A stretch of DNA of 64,000 nucleotides, taken from the NCBI GenBank assembly GCA_012932865.1, contig SAXG01000077.1, forward strand, positions 1 to 64,000, read 5' to 3'. A program made the translations under genes and the position numbers. Shown here piece after piece: positions 53,104-64,000 of this stretch. How positions within the stretch are numbered: position 1 is the stretch's first letter; every line of letters starts with the position of its first letter. This stretch comes from Amylostereum areolatum (taxonomy: Eukaryota > Basidiomycota > Agaricomycetes > Russulales > Stereaceae). The notes beneath the pieces are model-generated. The model was not told the origin of the DNA. It did not search any database and worked only from the letters and a program-made list of their open reading frames with translations.

Positions 53104-54448
53104 TTAAGTGTGCAGGTTTCGGGCACCCGGATGTTCACGGTGGAAGTCGTCAATGCGTTTCTTGGCATTCTGGAGATTGGTGAGAGGCTCCCAAGTATTG
53201 TCATTGTCTGGGTAGCCTTTCCATTTGACGAGGTACTTGAAGCCGCGACCACCTTCTTGATCTATAATCTTTTCGACCTCATGACTTCCTCTCCTTGGAC
53301 TAACTCTGGGGGTGGAGGTGTAGGTGCTTTCTGATTTTTGAAGGCAGGACCGTTGTGGTTGGGATAGGAGGGACTCGTTGAAGACCGATGTTTTCGTGAC
53401 TAGGATGCAGGGAGGTGAAGCTTGTACCGTGCTCTGACTTTTTCCAGGATTTCGAAAGGACCGAAGCATTGTCACTAGCTTTTGCATAGGACGTGCCGTT
53501 TTGATTACGGTTTGGCCATCTCTTGTCTTGGCTTCCAGCCAGACGAAGTCGCCAATTTTGTAATCTATTGGTTCGTCCTTCTTGCAATCATAAAAGCGCT
53601 TTTGATCATCCTGTGCTGCTTTAGCGCAGAGCGGGCTTCCTCATAGATGTCTCTCGCATGCGTTGTGCAAACTCGTTCGCCGATGGTTTGTCTGTTTCAC
53701 TCGAGGGTTTGTCCCCAGGTAGAGTTCCCGACCATAGTTGGCAAAGTTGGAGACATCCCAATCGAACTATGGACCATGTTGTTGAGCGCAGTCATGGCAG
53801 TGGAGTAACGTGTCCAATTGTCCTGTCGTTGATTGATGAAGATGCGAAGGTAGTTTTCCATGGTCATGTTGGAGCGTTGGTCTGTCCGTCCGTCTGAGGT
53901 GATACGCCGTGGACGGGTTCCCTTCAATGCCTAACAGTTGGAACAATGCCGTGGTGAATTTGGAGACAAACACGCTGCCACGGTTGCTGACGATCTTTCT
54001 AGGAATTCCATGATGGGGGACCACCTCGCGTAGGTACTCGAAGGCGAGTTCGTCCTCCGTTAGGTCTTTGGTCGTGCCCCAGAAAAAAAACCTGCTTGGT
54101 ACCCATGCAGTTCACATTGCAGATGGCGTCTTTTCCATCCGAGACTGGGGCGGCATGACAAAGTCGATGGATACATGCTCCCAAGGCGCTTGTGGCGGGT
54201 CATGTGGGTGGAGTAGAGCGGCAATGTGATCAGTCTAATCTTGGTACGTTGGCAGGTCTCACATCCTTCGACATATTTTCGGACATCGTCTCTAATGCAG
54301 GCCACCAGTAGTTGCTGTGTATGAGCTCGTGAGTCTTGTATCGTCCTGGATGACCGACAAGTGGGCCGTCATGATGAGCTTGGATATGTCGCACGGAGTC
54401 CTTTGTCTCTTGGGACATAGAGTCTGTGTTGCCAGGTGACCGTTCCAT
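53104..54448 (-). pseudogene. Gypsy-2 integrase with C-terminal chromodomain
   Basis: The zinc domain has the H...H pair in HDGPLVGHPGRYKTHEL and the C...C pair in EGCETCQRTK. The catalytic core is fragmented; IPRKIVSNRGSVFVSKF holds Asn (53983-53985) where the second catalytic Asp is expected. At the C-terminus (53290-53110) a chromodomain is clear: HEVEKIIDQEGG, FKYLVKWKGYPDNDNTWEPL, LQNAKKRIDDF, including the aromatic and WKGY signatures. In chromoviruses this domain is known to guide integration to particular chromatin. Confidence 0.85.
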
Positions 54449-54575
54449 CTGCGTGTTTTAGCCATCCTCCCTTTGAGTGCTAGGGCACGTTCTACACATG
54501 GTCTCGGAGTAAGGTAGCCTCCTGAATCCGCTCAATGAAGACATTGTCAGGTCCATTGGTTACAATTCCGCATGG

Positions 54576-55990
54576 TTAGGGGCGAAAGAGTTCTGGTTTC
54601 AGGAGGACAATGTTTTCATTGTCTTTCTCCCCCTTCTCAAGGCCCGCTAGTCGGGAAATAGCATCGGGTTTACCCATTGTTTTGCCAGGCTTTGTGAGTA
54701 CGTACAATGATACTCTTGTAGCTCCGTTACCCATCGTGCTTGTCTCCGATTTAGCTTCTGCGCCTTGCGGAGTGTGAGATTGCGATGATCCACCAGATTT
54801 CAAACTCCTGTCGTGTGCCCCCATGAGGTATTGTCTCCATTCCTCTAGCGCTGTCATGATAGCCAGTAATTCCTTGTCATAAATCTCATAGTTCCTCTCA
54901 GCTTCGCTGAGGGACTTTGAGAGGAAGGCGACCGGGTGCCTTGCCATTGTCCTGTTGTTGCGAAAGTACCGTGCCCGTGCATAGTCAGAGGAGTCCGCCT
55001 CAACCAGAACTGCCCATCGTCTGTAGGATTGCTAGAACTGGCTGCGATGTTATACGTCGCTTGAGTTCCTCAAAAGCCTCTGCTGTGGGTTGTCCCAGAC
55101 CCATTCCGTCTTCCCAGTGAGTTTAGTCATTGGGTGAGCAATGCCGCTGAGTCCTTGATAAAGCGACGGTAGAAGTTGCAAAAGCCCAAAAACGATTGAA
55201 GTTGTTTCTTTGTTTTGGGGCTGGCCAATTGGGGATTGCCGCGACCTTTGCTAGATCCTGCGAACCCTTCCTCCGCTGACAATCATGCCCAGGTATTCGA
55301 TTTCTGCCTTCTCAAACTCGCACTTTTCTGGCTTCAGATAGAGTTTGTTTTCTCGCAGGATCCGAAGGACCTCCTTGACTATCCGACGATGTTCTTCTAG
55401 CGTATGTTGTGAAGATGAGGATGTCATCCAAATACGACCACGACTCCTTGATGGATCAAGTCTTTGAACAGGTCATTCATCATGGCTGTGAACGTGACGG
55501 GGAGTTGGTGAGTCCAAAACATGACCGTGGCTCGTAGAGACCTTTGTTCGTGCAATGCAGCTTTCCACCGTCCCCTTCTTTAATCCGAACTTGTTTTACC
55601 CCCATCGGACATCGAGCTTGGTAAATTGCCGTGCTCCTTTAAGTTTGTCAACCAACTCTTGGATGAGCGGGAGCGGGTAACGGTTCTTTATTGTCATCTC
55701 ATTGAGCTTTCGATGTCCTGCACAGGACGTAGCGAGCCATCTTTTTTCTTGATGAAGAAGAAGGGGGAGGCCATGGGTGATTTGGACGGTTGGATCCGGC
55801 CAGATCTCAGGTTCTCTTCCAAAAAGCATCCAGTTGCTTCTGCTCGTCCATGTGAGGGGGTAAACTTTGCAATCGACCGGTTTGAAGTTAGGAGTGAGCT
55901 CAATGGCGTGGTCCCATGGGTCGTCGCAGGGAGCTTGTCGAAGTTGTCTTTGTCAAAATGTCCTTGAATTCGTGGTACGCCGTTGGGACT
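54576..55990 (-). pseudogene. pol: Gypsy-2 reverse transcriptase and RNase H
   Basis: RT fragments: [19 protein letters not shown] (about 55770-55720), YPLPLIQELVDKLKGARQF with TKLDVRWG (55690-55600), and the YLDDILIF catalytic box (55423-55435). RNase [22 protein letters not shown] and [17 protein letters not shown] (54945-54830). At least five frame changes lie between these blocks. Confidence 0.85.
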
Positions 55991-56281
55991 CGCTCAGAGA
56001 AGGTCTGTTCCTTTTTCTTAGCGTGCTCTTCAATTGCAATGTCCGATGCATGGGTCCGATGTGGTATGTCCTTTGTAGCCATCCCAGTCGAAAGCAAACA
56101 GCTGCTCATCCTTTTCCAGGTGGACTGGCTTTTCCTCCTCCTTCATCATCATCGATATTGAGGAGGGAGGGGGACAGAGCAGCTGATAGGGCATCGGTCG
56201 ATTCAATTGACCCGGATTTCCAGTCGATGTAGGGTTTGTGCTTCTTTAGCCACCTCATGCCAATGAAAAGGTCCGTATCTC

Positions 56282-56620
56282 CTAGATTGGAGACCGCAGG
56301 TCAATGTTTTCTTCATGGTCTTGAATATTTAGGCGAAGTGTGACATATTCCGTGATGGGACCCCTGTGTTGAGAGTGCTTGTCTGCATTTCGTACTGGGA
56401 TTGGGCGAGCAGTCCGTCGCGTGGGGATGTGATTTTCCTGCACAAACTTCGTGTTGATACACGAGCCAGTGCAACCACTGTCCAGGAGTGCGAGAGCTTT
56501 GACAATGCGCTTGGAATCTACCACCAGTTTTGTGGGAATGACCATTTGTTCCTTAGCGCTCGAGGACGTATGAACTGCATGGGAGTGGCGAGCTCTAGTA
56601 GAGCTTGGCATGCTAATCAT
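56282..56620 (-). pseudogene. Gypsy-2 aspartic protease
   Basis: A 112-codon frame with the active-site motif LALLDSGCTGSCIN and downstream PIPVRNADKHSQHRGPITEY, matching gypsy retroviral-type proteases. Confidence 0.75.
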
Positions 56621-57299
56621 CTTCTATGCCAGTTATCTCCTTGATGGCTTCATAAGTAGCCTCGTCTGGCGTCGTAGCTGTGTCCAGATGCGAAGGATTG
56701 CGATCGCACTTTCGGGTTTGTCTTCCCTTAAGCGACGAAGTGTCCATTGAGCCGTTCTAGGTGCCATATAACATGATTTGGGTGCTGTGCCCCTTCCATT
56801 GCACGGCGTTGTCCCTGTCTCCCCAGGTTCATGACCAAAACCGAGTCCGTATCCAAAACCGTATCCAAAACTGAAACCGAACTGATGCCATATCCAAAGC
56901 CGAAGGCTCACAAATCGAAGCCTGACTATCTAAAATAACAACGGGACACGTGCCCGTACCAATAGAGTCCATAAAAGAAGTCATAATGGGGATATCTCCC
57001 ATAGTAGTACTCCGAATCAACAATGCGCATATGCAATGAGAATCAGGCCACAGGGCGCAACAAAACCAGATGAGCAAGAAACAGAAACTTGGGCTTCAGA
57101 GCCGTGTACATCGTCACCCCCTCAAAAACCCTCCTTCTTCTCTTCATCTATTCGGCGGAGCTTGAAGCGTGTCCATCACGCTTTTCCGATCTTCGGCCGA
57201 CAGGCCCTCCAGCCCGCGGTGGGCGTCTCGAACTCTGTGCTCGAGCCTCCCGCTTTGGTGGTTCCTTGTACCGGTCCCCCCCCACATTCTCGGATGTTC

Positions 57300-58481
57300 T
57301 TTAGTCCACCCTGCAGTCCCGCACCTGGTGGCCGTTCTGTCCGCAGCGGAAGCATCAGCCCTTAATGTCGACATGGTTGACGTCCATCGGCTGTCCTTTG
57401 CCACCGTGCACCGTGCCAGTTCCGTCGCAGCGCCATGGGACCTGTCCCCCTTGCTGCCCATTGGACAACCCTTGTCCTTTGGGTTTTTGGTTCTGCGCGG
57501 GCTGCGGCGTTGCGTGAGTTTTCAGGTCCTCCCGCTCCTGTCGCAGTCCATCAATCAGAATGATGCGCTCCTTGAGGTCCTCATATTTGAGGGACGTGGC
57601 CGCTGTCAAGATGGAGTCGATGGTCCAGTAGTAGATGTTGTGCTTAAGCAGCTGCATGAGGTGGATGGGGTCCTGCACCGTGGAGTACCCAGCCTTCCTT
57701 GCCAGTTGTTCAAACCTGGCAAAGTATTCATGGGCGGTGGTACCCTTCGTCTGTTTGAACCCGTCCAGTTCGACCGCGGCACGGTGCTGCTCATTGACAT
57801 CAGTGAAGGCACCTTTGAGCACCTTGTGGAAGTCCACCCAGGTGACCATGGCTTCATTGGCCAGTTGCACACTTTTGTACTCGGCCTTCCAGGTGCTTGC
57901 TGCTTCCCCTGTCATGTATGGAGGATGAAGAGTACTTTGTCCTTGTCCGTCACGAGGTCATCCTCGGCGGCTCGCATGTACTCCTCGCATGACTGCACCT
58001 CGTTGAAGTCCCCTCGTTCCCAGAGAAGCCTTCAGGAGTTTTTGCGTGGACCTTCTTTTGAGGGGGTCTGGCGGCGGCGGCGGCTGGGGCGCAAACAGTG
58101 ACCGCAGGGGGGTGTACATGATGGGGGGGGCAGTGACGTTGACGGTGGGGGGTGGCAGGTTGAGGCGGCAACAAGCACGGCAGGGATGGCGACCCATTGG
58201 CCATTTACTTCCATGAGCCATGCATTGTCGGTGCCATTATTCATGTGTTGGATGGGAGAGCCAGTTTGGCCGATGACGATGTTCCATGTTCCACCAATTT
58301 TGGTGCATTTGGCAAGTTCACCGGGGAGAGGGGGTTGGGGGTCGGTGCGGATCCACTGGGCAGCCATGATTGGTTCGTCGAGGTCAGAGAAGTCTTCGTC
58401 GGTGACAGGTGGTAGGCGGAGGCGGCGATGAGGTTGAAGTTGGCTTCTGTTACAACTTGTCCAAGGTACTCCAGTTTCCAT
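57300..58481 (-). pseudogene. gag: Gypsy-2 Gag
   Basis: Frames at 58481-58032 (EDFSDLDEPIMAAQWI) and 57915-57355 (GEAASTWKAEYKSVQLANEA, DEYFARFEQLARKAGY-type sequence). The zinc knuckle CFRCGQNGHQVRDC is in a shifted frame at about 57300-57350. A frameshift near 57930-58020 separates the two main parts. Confidence 0.75.
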
Positions 58482-58499
58482 TTCCTTACTAGGAAGGAC

Positions 58500-59016
58500 G
58501 TTGCTAACCCGGGTTACGACGGTGCCCCTTTCGTAACCGTCTCAACCACACAACGACGACAGTGCCACAGATCGTCACCGTCTCAACAGCATTGCCACAG
58601 ATCGTCACCGTCTCAACGCATAGCCCCGACGATGCCACAGTCTCGTTCCCGTAGATACTCGATACGACCGTTGCTCGATGTACATATATTTACTCGACCT
58701 CCTTTCTTTATAAAAGGAGGCCCATCGAACGAGCCATTCCCCACTCGTTCTCTTTGTAAATACAGGACTGTTCTAATAAGAACCCCTCCTCTAAACGCTA
58801 AAGAGAATCCCAAGCAAACTAAGTGATAAGCTTGCCTAAGCTTCCGTGAAGACTTACTGCTTCGCTTATCGACCTTCACCTTCGTATAACCGAGACGTCT
58901 GATCACCTGATCCCACCTCTCACCGCGTAAGAGTACTGTAGCCTGAGCCACTTGTCACGTGATAAGGACCATCCTTAACACTAGAACGAGCTCTCCTCTA
59001 CACTAGCTCACCCTAC
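58500..59016 (+). mobile_element. 5' LTR of gypsy-3 (left border approximate)
   Basis: The right border is set by CACCCTACA (59016) followed by a primer-site-like GTTTGGCGCAGAGCG. The left border lies near 58500, where gypsy-2 coding sequence ends; a clear TG start was not identified, so the LTR may be truncated. It contains two to three copies of a 30-bp repeat (GCCACAGATCGTCACCGTCT) at 58550-58640. Confidence 0.6.
58709..58717 (+). promoter_or_regulatory. TATA box in the gypsy-3 LTR
   Basis: TATAAAAGG within the LTR, in plus orientation, suited to polymerase II transcription of the element. Confidence 0.6.
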
Positions 59017-59033
59017 AGTTTGGCGCAGAGCGT
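59017..59033 (+). promoter_or_regulatory. Candidate primer binding site of gypsy-3
   Basis: GTTTGGCGCAGAGCGTC directly after the LTR contains the TGG that pairs with a tRNA CCA end. The priming tRNA is not identified. Confidence 0.45.
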
Positions 59034-59773
59034 CAAACGAAACACCCACCACGGAGTCAGCGAACAACCCGCTGAAAAAAACCATCAGATTTTGAATCCC
59101 TCAACTCCAATCAAACTGCAGTCGGAGACTTCCCTAACGGAAACGAAGATCATCGCTGGACATTTGACCCCTATCATCTCCTTTTTTACTACGACGGAAC
59201 CCTCGTCGCGAAAGAAAGCAAAGGGACATACGCATACCAGTGGAACCCACCCTATACAGATACAACCTTCCCCAGCAGCAGAAATACTTCAAAGATAGAT
59301 CCAAAAGAGAAAAGGAAGACGAAGCTACGACAATTCACATTGGAAGCGCCCAGATTATTCAAGACCTCATATCGGGCCCCTCTCATCAGAAGAACTCTGG
59401 AAACACCTGGACGCACGAAATCGAAGAGAAGCCTTACACCGGAATATTAAGGACTACTGGGAATTTGATCCCGATCCCGACACAGCCATACGACAACCGA
59501 CACCGAACCCTCAAACCGAACTCCAGCATCCTCAAGAACCCGCAACAACTACACAACCTCCAGAGGAAACCGCGCCAGAACCTAAGAGAACTGTATCAAA
59601 CCCCAAGTTAAGTCCGATTCCGAGGAAGTCGAGAAGGCAGCCCATCGAGCGCAGCAGAACGGAAGGACATACAGAGAAATCAACAAATCTCCATCAGTTA
59701 AATCAGACGAAAGATCTTCGGAACCAAAAGGAAGACAAGAAATCTATTCGGAAGACCAGAGAACGTCACAACA

Positions 59774-60992
59774 ATGGGAGACAACCGCCACCTCGATATC
59801 CCAACCCCGCCACCGCACTTGGCAATATCCCCCCTGGAGAGACTAATGTACCGCGCCAACCCTGCAACTCCAACACCAGCCGATCCCGCAAAACCGAGAC
59901 ATGAGACTCGATTCTCCCTAGGATTTGGCACGACCGAACCAATAAGATGGAGACCGCCACAATCACCATCACCACCGCCTTCCGACCGATCGATCGAAAC
60001 AAGAAAGGAAAAGAATTTCAGGACTACGTTTTCGGAAGAGGAGCAACCGCAGATCTTCCGAAAGATCAAAGTATCCCCCAGGGAATTCCCCACCGGGAGA
60101 ACAGGAACAATTGGATCAAAGCCCGACGACAAGGACAAAGGATTCAAGTTAAACGCATTAGGAGTATATGACGGAAGGACGGGCAAAAGCAGCAAAGTTC
60201 GTAGAACAATGCGTACTTCGCTTCATAGCATTCCCCAACGCTATGCTGCAACATGCGTAGATAACCTTCGTCTCTCACATCTCACCGATGGGCCTGCCCT
60301 TCACTGGGCGTCCCTTTTAATAAGCAAAATCGATAAGATACAGATCGCGGCCTAGATCCAGAAGCGTACCTCCATGGACGGTGTTCCGCGACCACTTCTT
60401 AGAGACCTTGGAGAAATAGACCCCGGAAGGGACGCTAGATTCAACATACAGCGCCTGGAACAAGGCACTATGGACACCAAAGATTACACTCACGATCTTC
60501 AGAGACTATGCTATGGAAGCTGGTTCCGATCATAAAGCATTGATCGACCAATTCAAGAGAGGACTGCGCAACGATATCGTGGTCGAGATCCTCAAGAGAG
60601 ATCACATCTCGAACATATTGAAGAATGGTAATGAACCGCATTGCGCATCGATAATAACTGGCGAGAAGCTCAAGCATTCCAACGGCATTATACAACCAAT
60701 GAACCCAACGAGCGACCTCACCCTCCTATACAAAAAACCACAGGCGTACGTTCCATTCCGAAAAGGAAACGGAAACAAAGGAAACGTTACCACCCCCAGA
60801 GCCGCTCAGACCGGAAACCAACGGCCGAAACTTCAGACGCCTTACCCCACAAGAACTACCGAACTCCAGAAATCAGATCATGCTTCTATTGCCGAAGCCA
60901 GGACACATCTCCAGGAACTGCCCAGAGAAACGTACCCAAACAACGATCAATGCACGAACAGCGAATCTACAGAGGAAGAATCCACCGATTGA
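59774..60992 (+). pseudogene. gag: Gypsy-3 Gag
   Basis: The frame from 59774 (MGDNRHLDIPTPPPH) holds a Pro-rich part and CVDNLRLSHLTDGPALHWAS. Further pieces are at 60513-60992 (DQFKRGLRNDIVVEIL). The zinc knuckle near 60880 starts CFYCRSQ but loses its frame one base before the expected Gly-His, so the knuckle is broken by a single-base deletion. Confidence 0.7.
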
Positions 60993-61236
60993 CAGATCAC
61001 CAAGCTTGTGAACAAGATGGACAGTGAAACGTTCGCACGCACTGCCAACATGTTCAAAGACAATCAGGTTTTTTGAATCTTCCTTCAACCGCGGCTGTTG
61101 AAAGGACACAGACAATGAACTTTTCAAGTCGATCTCTTACAGGATACAGAAGATGACGTAAATAGAACAGTGTATATAAGGTCATACCAAGACGGAGCAA
61201 CACACGCTCCATCAATTCATATACCTGTTATGTTTC

Positions 61237-61464
61237 ATGGAAAGTTCCGTAAAGCGCAGCAAAAGCGCTATTGGACACGGGAGCAAGAGCACTCTGATCC
61301 ATCCAGATTTTGTAACGAAAACCAAGATGAATCTGATCCAGCTTAAGAAACCGATACCGATAACAACGTCGACGATCTCGAACACTCTGGGAGAGATCAA
61401 ACAGAAGGTATACCTTCCAATGACGATGGAAGGAATCACGGAGAAATTCACCGCGAAAGCCTAG
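61237..61464 (+). pseudogene. Gypsy-3 aspartic protease region
   Basis: In a neighbouring frame the sequence at about 61265 reads ALLDTGARALLIHP, with the DTG active site, followed by MNLIQLKKPIPITTSTISN. A frameshift lies between start and motif. Confidence 0.65.
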
Positions 61465-61870
61465 GACTATTCGTCACAGCCCATGAGAGACGAAGTAATC
61501 TTAGGACCCCTTGGCTTAAAAACACAACCCTACATCGATTGGAGAAAGAGACAGATTACCTACAGACATGTCCGTCCGTGCTCCACCACGAGTAAAACAA
61601 TGATCGTCCAAGGAAAAGACGAACCCTTCCTACCATCATTCGAAGAACAGAAGATCAACCATCACGCAACGATAGAAGAAACAAGAAGACCCCGAATTCA
61701 ACTCCGATCTCGCCGATATCAGGATAGTCAACGTTCCATGGAAAGACTGACGTAGAAACAATGCCGATTGCAAGAAACAAACAACCCGGTTTTGGATAAC
61801 AGCAAGAGCAACCAAGGCACAGAACTCGCAGAAAAGTGGCCATAGGAGAAGAGAGAAGACACTCGATGAG

Positions 61871-63300
61871 ATGATTCCGTCTAGTTACAAACATATCAGA
61901 AGGTATCGAAAGAAAGCGTCGGAACGCTTTCCAATCAGCGACCTTGGGATCCACGCGATAGACCTGACTGAAGGATGGAAACCTCGGAATTGTAAAGTGT
62001 ACCCAATGACGGTACCCGGAACGGAAGAACTGGACACATTCATAGATGAACATCTACGAAAAGGTTACATCCGAGAATCAAAATCAGAGATATCATCACC
62101 CTTCTTCTTTTCAAGAAGAAAGATGGATCTCTTCGACCAGTACAGACTATCGCTATCTTAACTCGATCACGGTCAAAAATGAATACCCGATACCACTCAT
62201 CTCAGATCTCATCGACAAATTAAAAGGCGCTAAGATCTTCTCAAAGCTCGATCTCCGATGGGGATACAACAATGTTCGGATCAAAGAAGGAGATCAATGG
62301 AAGCTGCGTTCAAAACAAACAGAGGCCTTTTCGAACCAATGGTAATGTTCTTCGGACTAACCAACTACCCACCCGCAACATTCCAAGCAATGAATGAACG
62401 CACTTTCAAAGAATTATAGACACCGGAAAAGTGGTGGTCTATATGGATGACATACTGATATTTACAGAAACACTCGACGAACATAGGAAACTGATGAAAG
62501 AAGCCCTCCAACTTCTAGAACGAAACGATCTATTCCTGAAACCAGAGAAGTGCTTCTTCGAACGACCATCGATCGAATACCTAGGCGTGTAATCACGCAC
62601 AACAAGGTACAGATGACCCGGTCAAAGTCCAAGTGCTAGCAAATGGCCCACACGAGGAAAGTAAAAGAAGTCCAATCATTCCTCGGATTTGGAAATTTCT
62701 ATCGACGCTTCATCAAGACTATTCTAAGATCGCCAGACCCCATTCCAGCTCACAAAGAAAGACCACGAATGGAACTGGACGACCGAAGTGAACGTACCTT
62801 CGAAAGACTAAAACGAGAATTCACGTCGTCCCCAATCTTAATCATGCCCGATGAAAACAACCATTCCGCATAGAGAGTGACGCCTCCGATTTTGCGTACG
62901 GAGCTATACTATCGCAGCCAGAATGAGATCGAAAGATGGCATCCGGTCGCGTACCTATCCAAATCACTGTCACCCCGCAGAACAAAATTACGAGTATACG
63001 ACAGAACTCTTAGGAGTAGTGAAAGCCTTAGAACACACTGGCGACACTATCTAGAAGGAGCGAACCAACAAGTCGAAATCTGGACAGATCATAAAAATCT
63101 AGAATATTTCACAACAGCGCAAAACTCAATCGACGGCAAGCACGATGGAGCTTATATCTGTCCCGTTTCGACTACACCTTGGTGCCAAACCAGAAGTACA
63201 AACAAGGAGATGGACTTTCTAGAAGACCAGATCATAAGGAAGACAATTCCAAGACAACGACGACCGCATCCTGCTTCACCCTTCGGTTTTCAGGGCTAGA
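61871..63300 (+). pseudogene. pol: Gypsy-3 reverse transcriptase and RNase H
   Basis: RT blocks: WKPRNCKVYPMTVPG with [20 protein letters not shown] (61.98-62.09 kb), [19 protein letters not shown] with [16 protein letters not shown] (62.18-62.29 kb), VVYMDDILIF (62434) and [16 protein letters not shown] (62.68 kb). RNase [13 protein letters not shown] and RHYLEGANQQVEIWTDHKN (62.94-63.1 kb). At least six frame changes. Confidence 0.85.
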
Positions 63301-63369
63301 GCCACCGGAAGAGGAACAGTCGAAGCAGTCGGAGACAAAAGAACTTCTCAAAGAACTAAGGAACTTCTC

Positions 63370-64000
63370 GCACCTAGATGATGAAGTCTGGACAACTAGA
63401 TACGATCAAAAGATCGGGACCACACACCCTTGCAAAAGGGATCGAAGATTGGAATTTCGAGAACAATTTGATCATCAGAAAAGGAAAGATCTACGTACCA
63501 CAAAATCTCGAACTTCGACGAATGATCCTAAAATCACATCATGATCTCCAAACAATTGGACATCCAGGAGGAAATGAAAACTCTAGAACTAGTACAGAGA
63601 AACTTTTGGTGGCCGCGAAGATGATCTCTTCGTAAAAGGCTATGTTCAAGGATGTCCCGTATGTCAGTCAACAAAAAATGTCACGCATCCGGCGAAACAT
63701 CCATTACAACCTACAGAGATACCGAAACGACCATGGGAAACGATCACATTAGACTTCATCACAGATCTTCCGATCTCCAACAGATTTGATTCAATCAACG
63801 TAGTTGTCGACAGGTTCACTAAAACCGCAGTATTCACACCGTGCCTAAAGACGATCAACGCAGAAGAAACAGCTGATCTTCTGATCAACAACGTCTACAG
63901 ACGATTCGGCCTATGGAAAGAATGATATTAGATAGAGGTCCTCAATTCGCGTCCAAAGTATTCCAATCCATTTGCGAAAGCCTTGGAATGTCTCGTCACT
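63370..64000 (+). pseudogene. Gypsy-3 integrase, cut by the window edge
   Basis: The zinc domain has HHDLQTIGHPGG and CPVCQSTKN. The core has TLDFITDLPISNRFDS (first Asp) and MILDRGPQFASKVFQS (second Asp, present). Frame changes are at about 63600 and 63910. The Glu and C-terminus lie beyond the window. Confidence 0.8.

Larger units (their letters stand above)
52588..58490 (-). mobile_element. Ty3/gypsy-2 chromovirus, 5' LTR missing
   Basis: Minus-strand order gag, protease, RT, RNase H, integrase, chromodomain, 3' LTR. The 5' end (58490) abuts gypsy-3. Many single-base indels break every domain except gag and the chromodomain frame. Confidence 0.87.
58500..64000 (+). mobile_element. Ty3/gypsy-3 element, continues beyond the window
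   Basis: Plus-strand order 5' LTR, gag, protease, RT, RNase H, integrase. Coding parts are A-rich on the plus strand, unlike gypsy-1 and gypsy-2, and are eroded by many single-base deletions. The 3' part lies outside the window. Confidence 0.85.

Noticed and set aside
57169..58101. 310-codon plus-strand frame
   Set aside because: It is antisense to the gypsy-2 Gag, which has the zinc knuckle and Gag motifs on the minus strand.

Overview
The window is a transposon graveyard from a filamentous fungus, almost certainly a basidiomycete (Agaricomycete-like). Genes carry 50-65 bp GT-AG introns. There are KDZ-type DNA transposase genes with CxC2 zinc clusters next to TET/JBP-like 2-oxoglutarate dioxygenase genes, an association known from basidiomycetes. 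The rest is Ty1/copia, chromodomain Ty3/gypsy, PIF/Harbinger and hAT-like material. No housekeeping gene, genuine rRNA, genuine tRNA or CRISPR array was recognised.

Layout. 0-25 kb: a mostly minus-strand series of decayed genes. In transcriptional order these are H1 (unknown), P3 and P2 (copies of an unknown family, here called P), X1 (unknown), T1 (TET/JBP-like), KDZ-1, P1 and G1 (unknown). They are riddled with solo LTRs of a copia family (LTR-A, about 450 bp, TGTTGAAG...CTTCAACA) and with a 503-bp miniature LTR element. 25.1-28.0 kb: purine-rich DNA, a 61-bp minisatellite and a truncated PIF/Harbinger element with transposase and partner protein. 28.0-33.1 kb: minus-strand Ty3/gypsy-1 with its 5' LTR but no integrase. 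33.1-37.2 kb: plus-strand copia element with its 3' LTR. 37.2-44.3 kb: copia and miniature-element debris, T2 (TET/JBP-like), a 704-bp TIR element and KDZ-2. 46.6-47.7 kb: T3, a TET/JBP-like gene that looks intact. 49.5-51.9 kb: a transposon-type ORF split by a hAT-like MITE. 52.6-58.5 kb: minus-strand chromodomain gypsy-2. 58.5-64 kb: plus-strand gypsy-3, running off the window.

The most unusual element is the miniature LTR retrotransposon (TRIM). Three complete copies (LTR about 209 bp, internal region 83-85 bp, LTR; each with a 5-bp target duplication) and four solo LTRs are present. Every LTR carries a tRNA-like sequence with intact A and B boxes of the RNA polymerase III promoter. This recalls plant Cassandra TRIMs, which carry 5S rRNA, but here the module is tRNA-derived. 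The internal region has a tRNA-type primer binding site and a polypurine tract. Its LTR ends and polypurine tract resemble those of the resident copia family, which is the likely source of its proteins.

The second pattern is the P family: three paralogous short genes, each with an upstream cluster of about 15-bp quasi-palindromes built on CCGCGG, and each broken or ended by an LTR-A copy.
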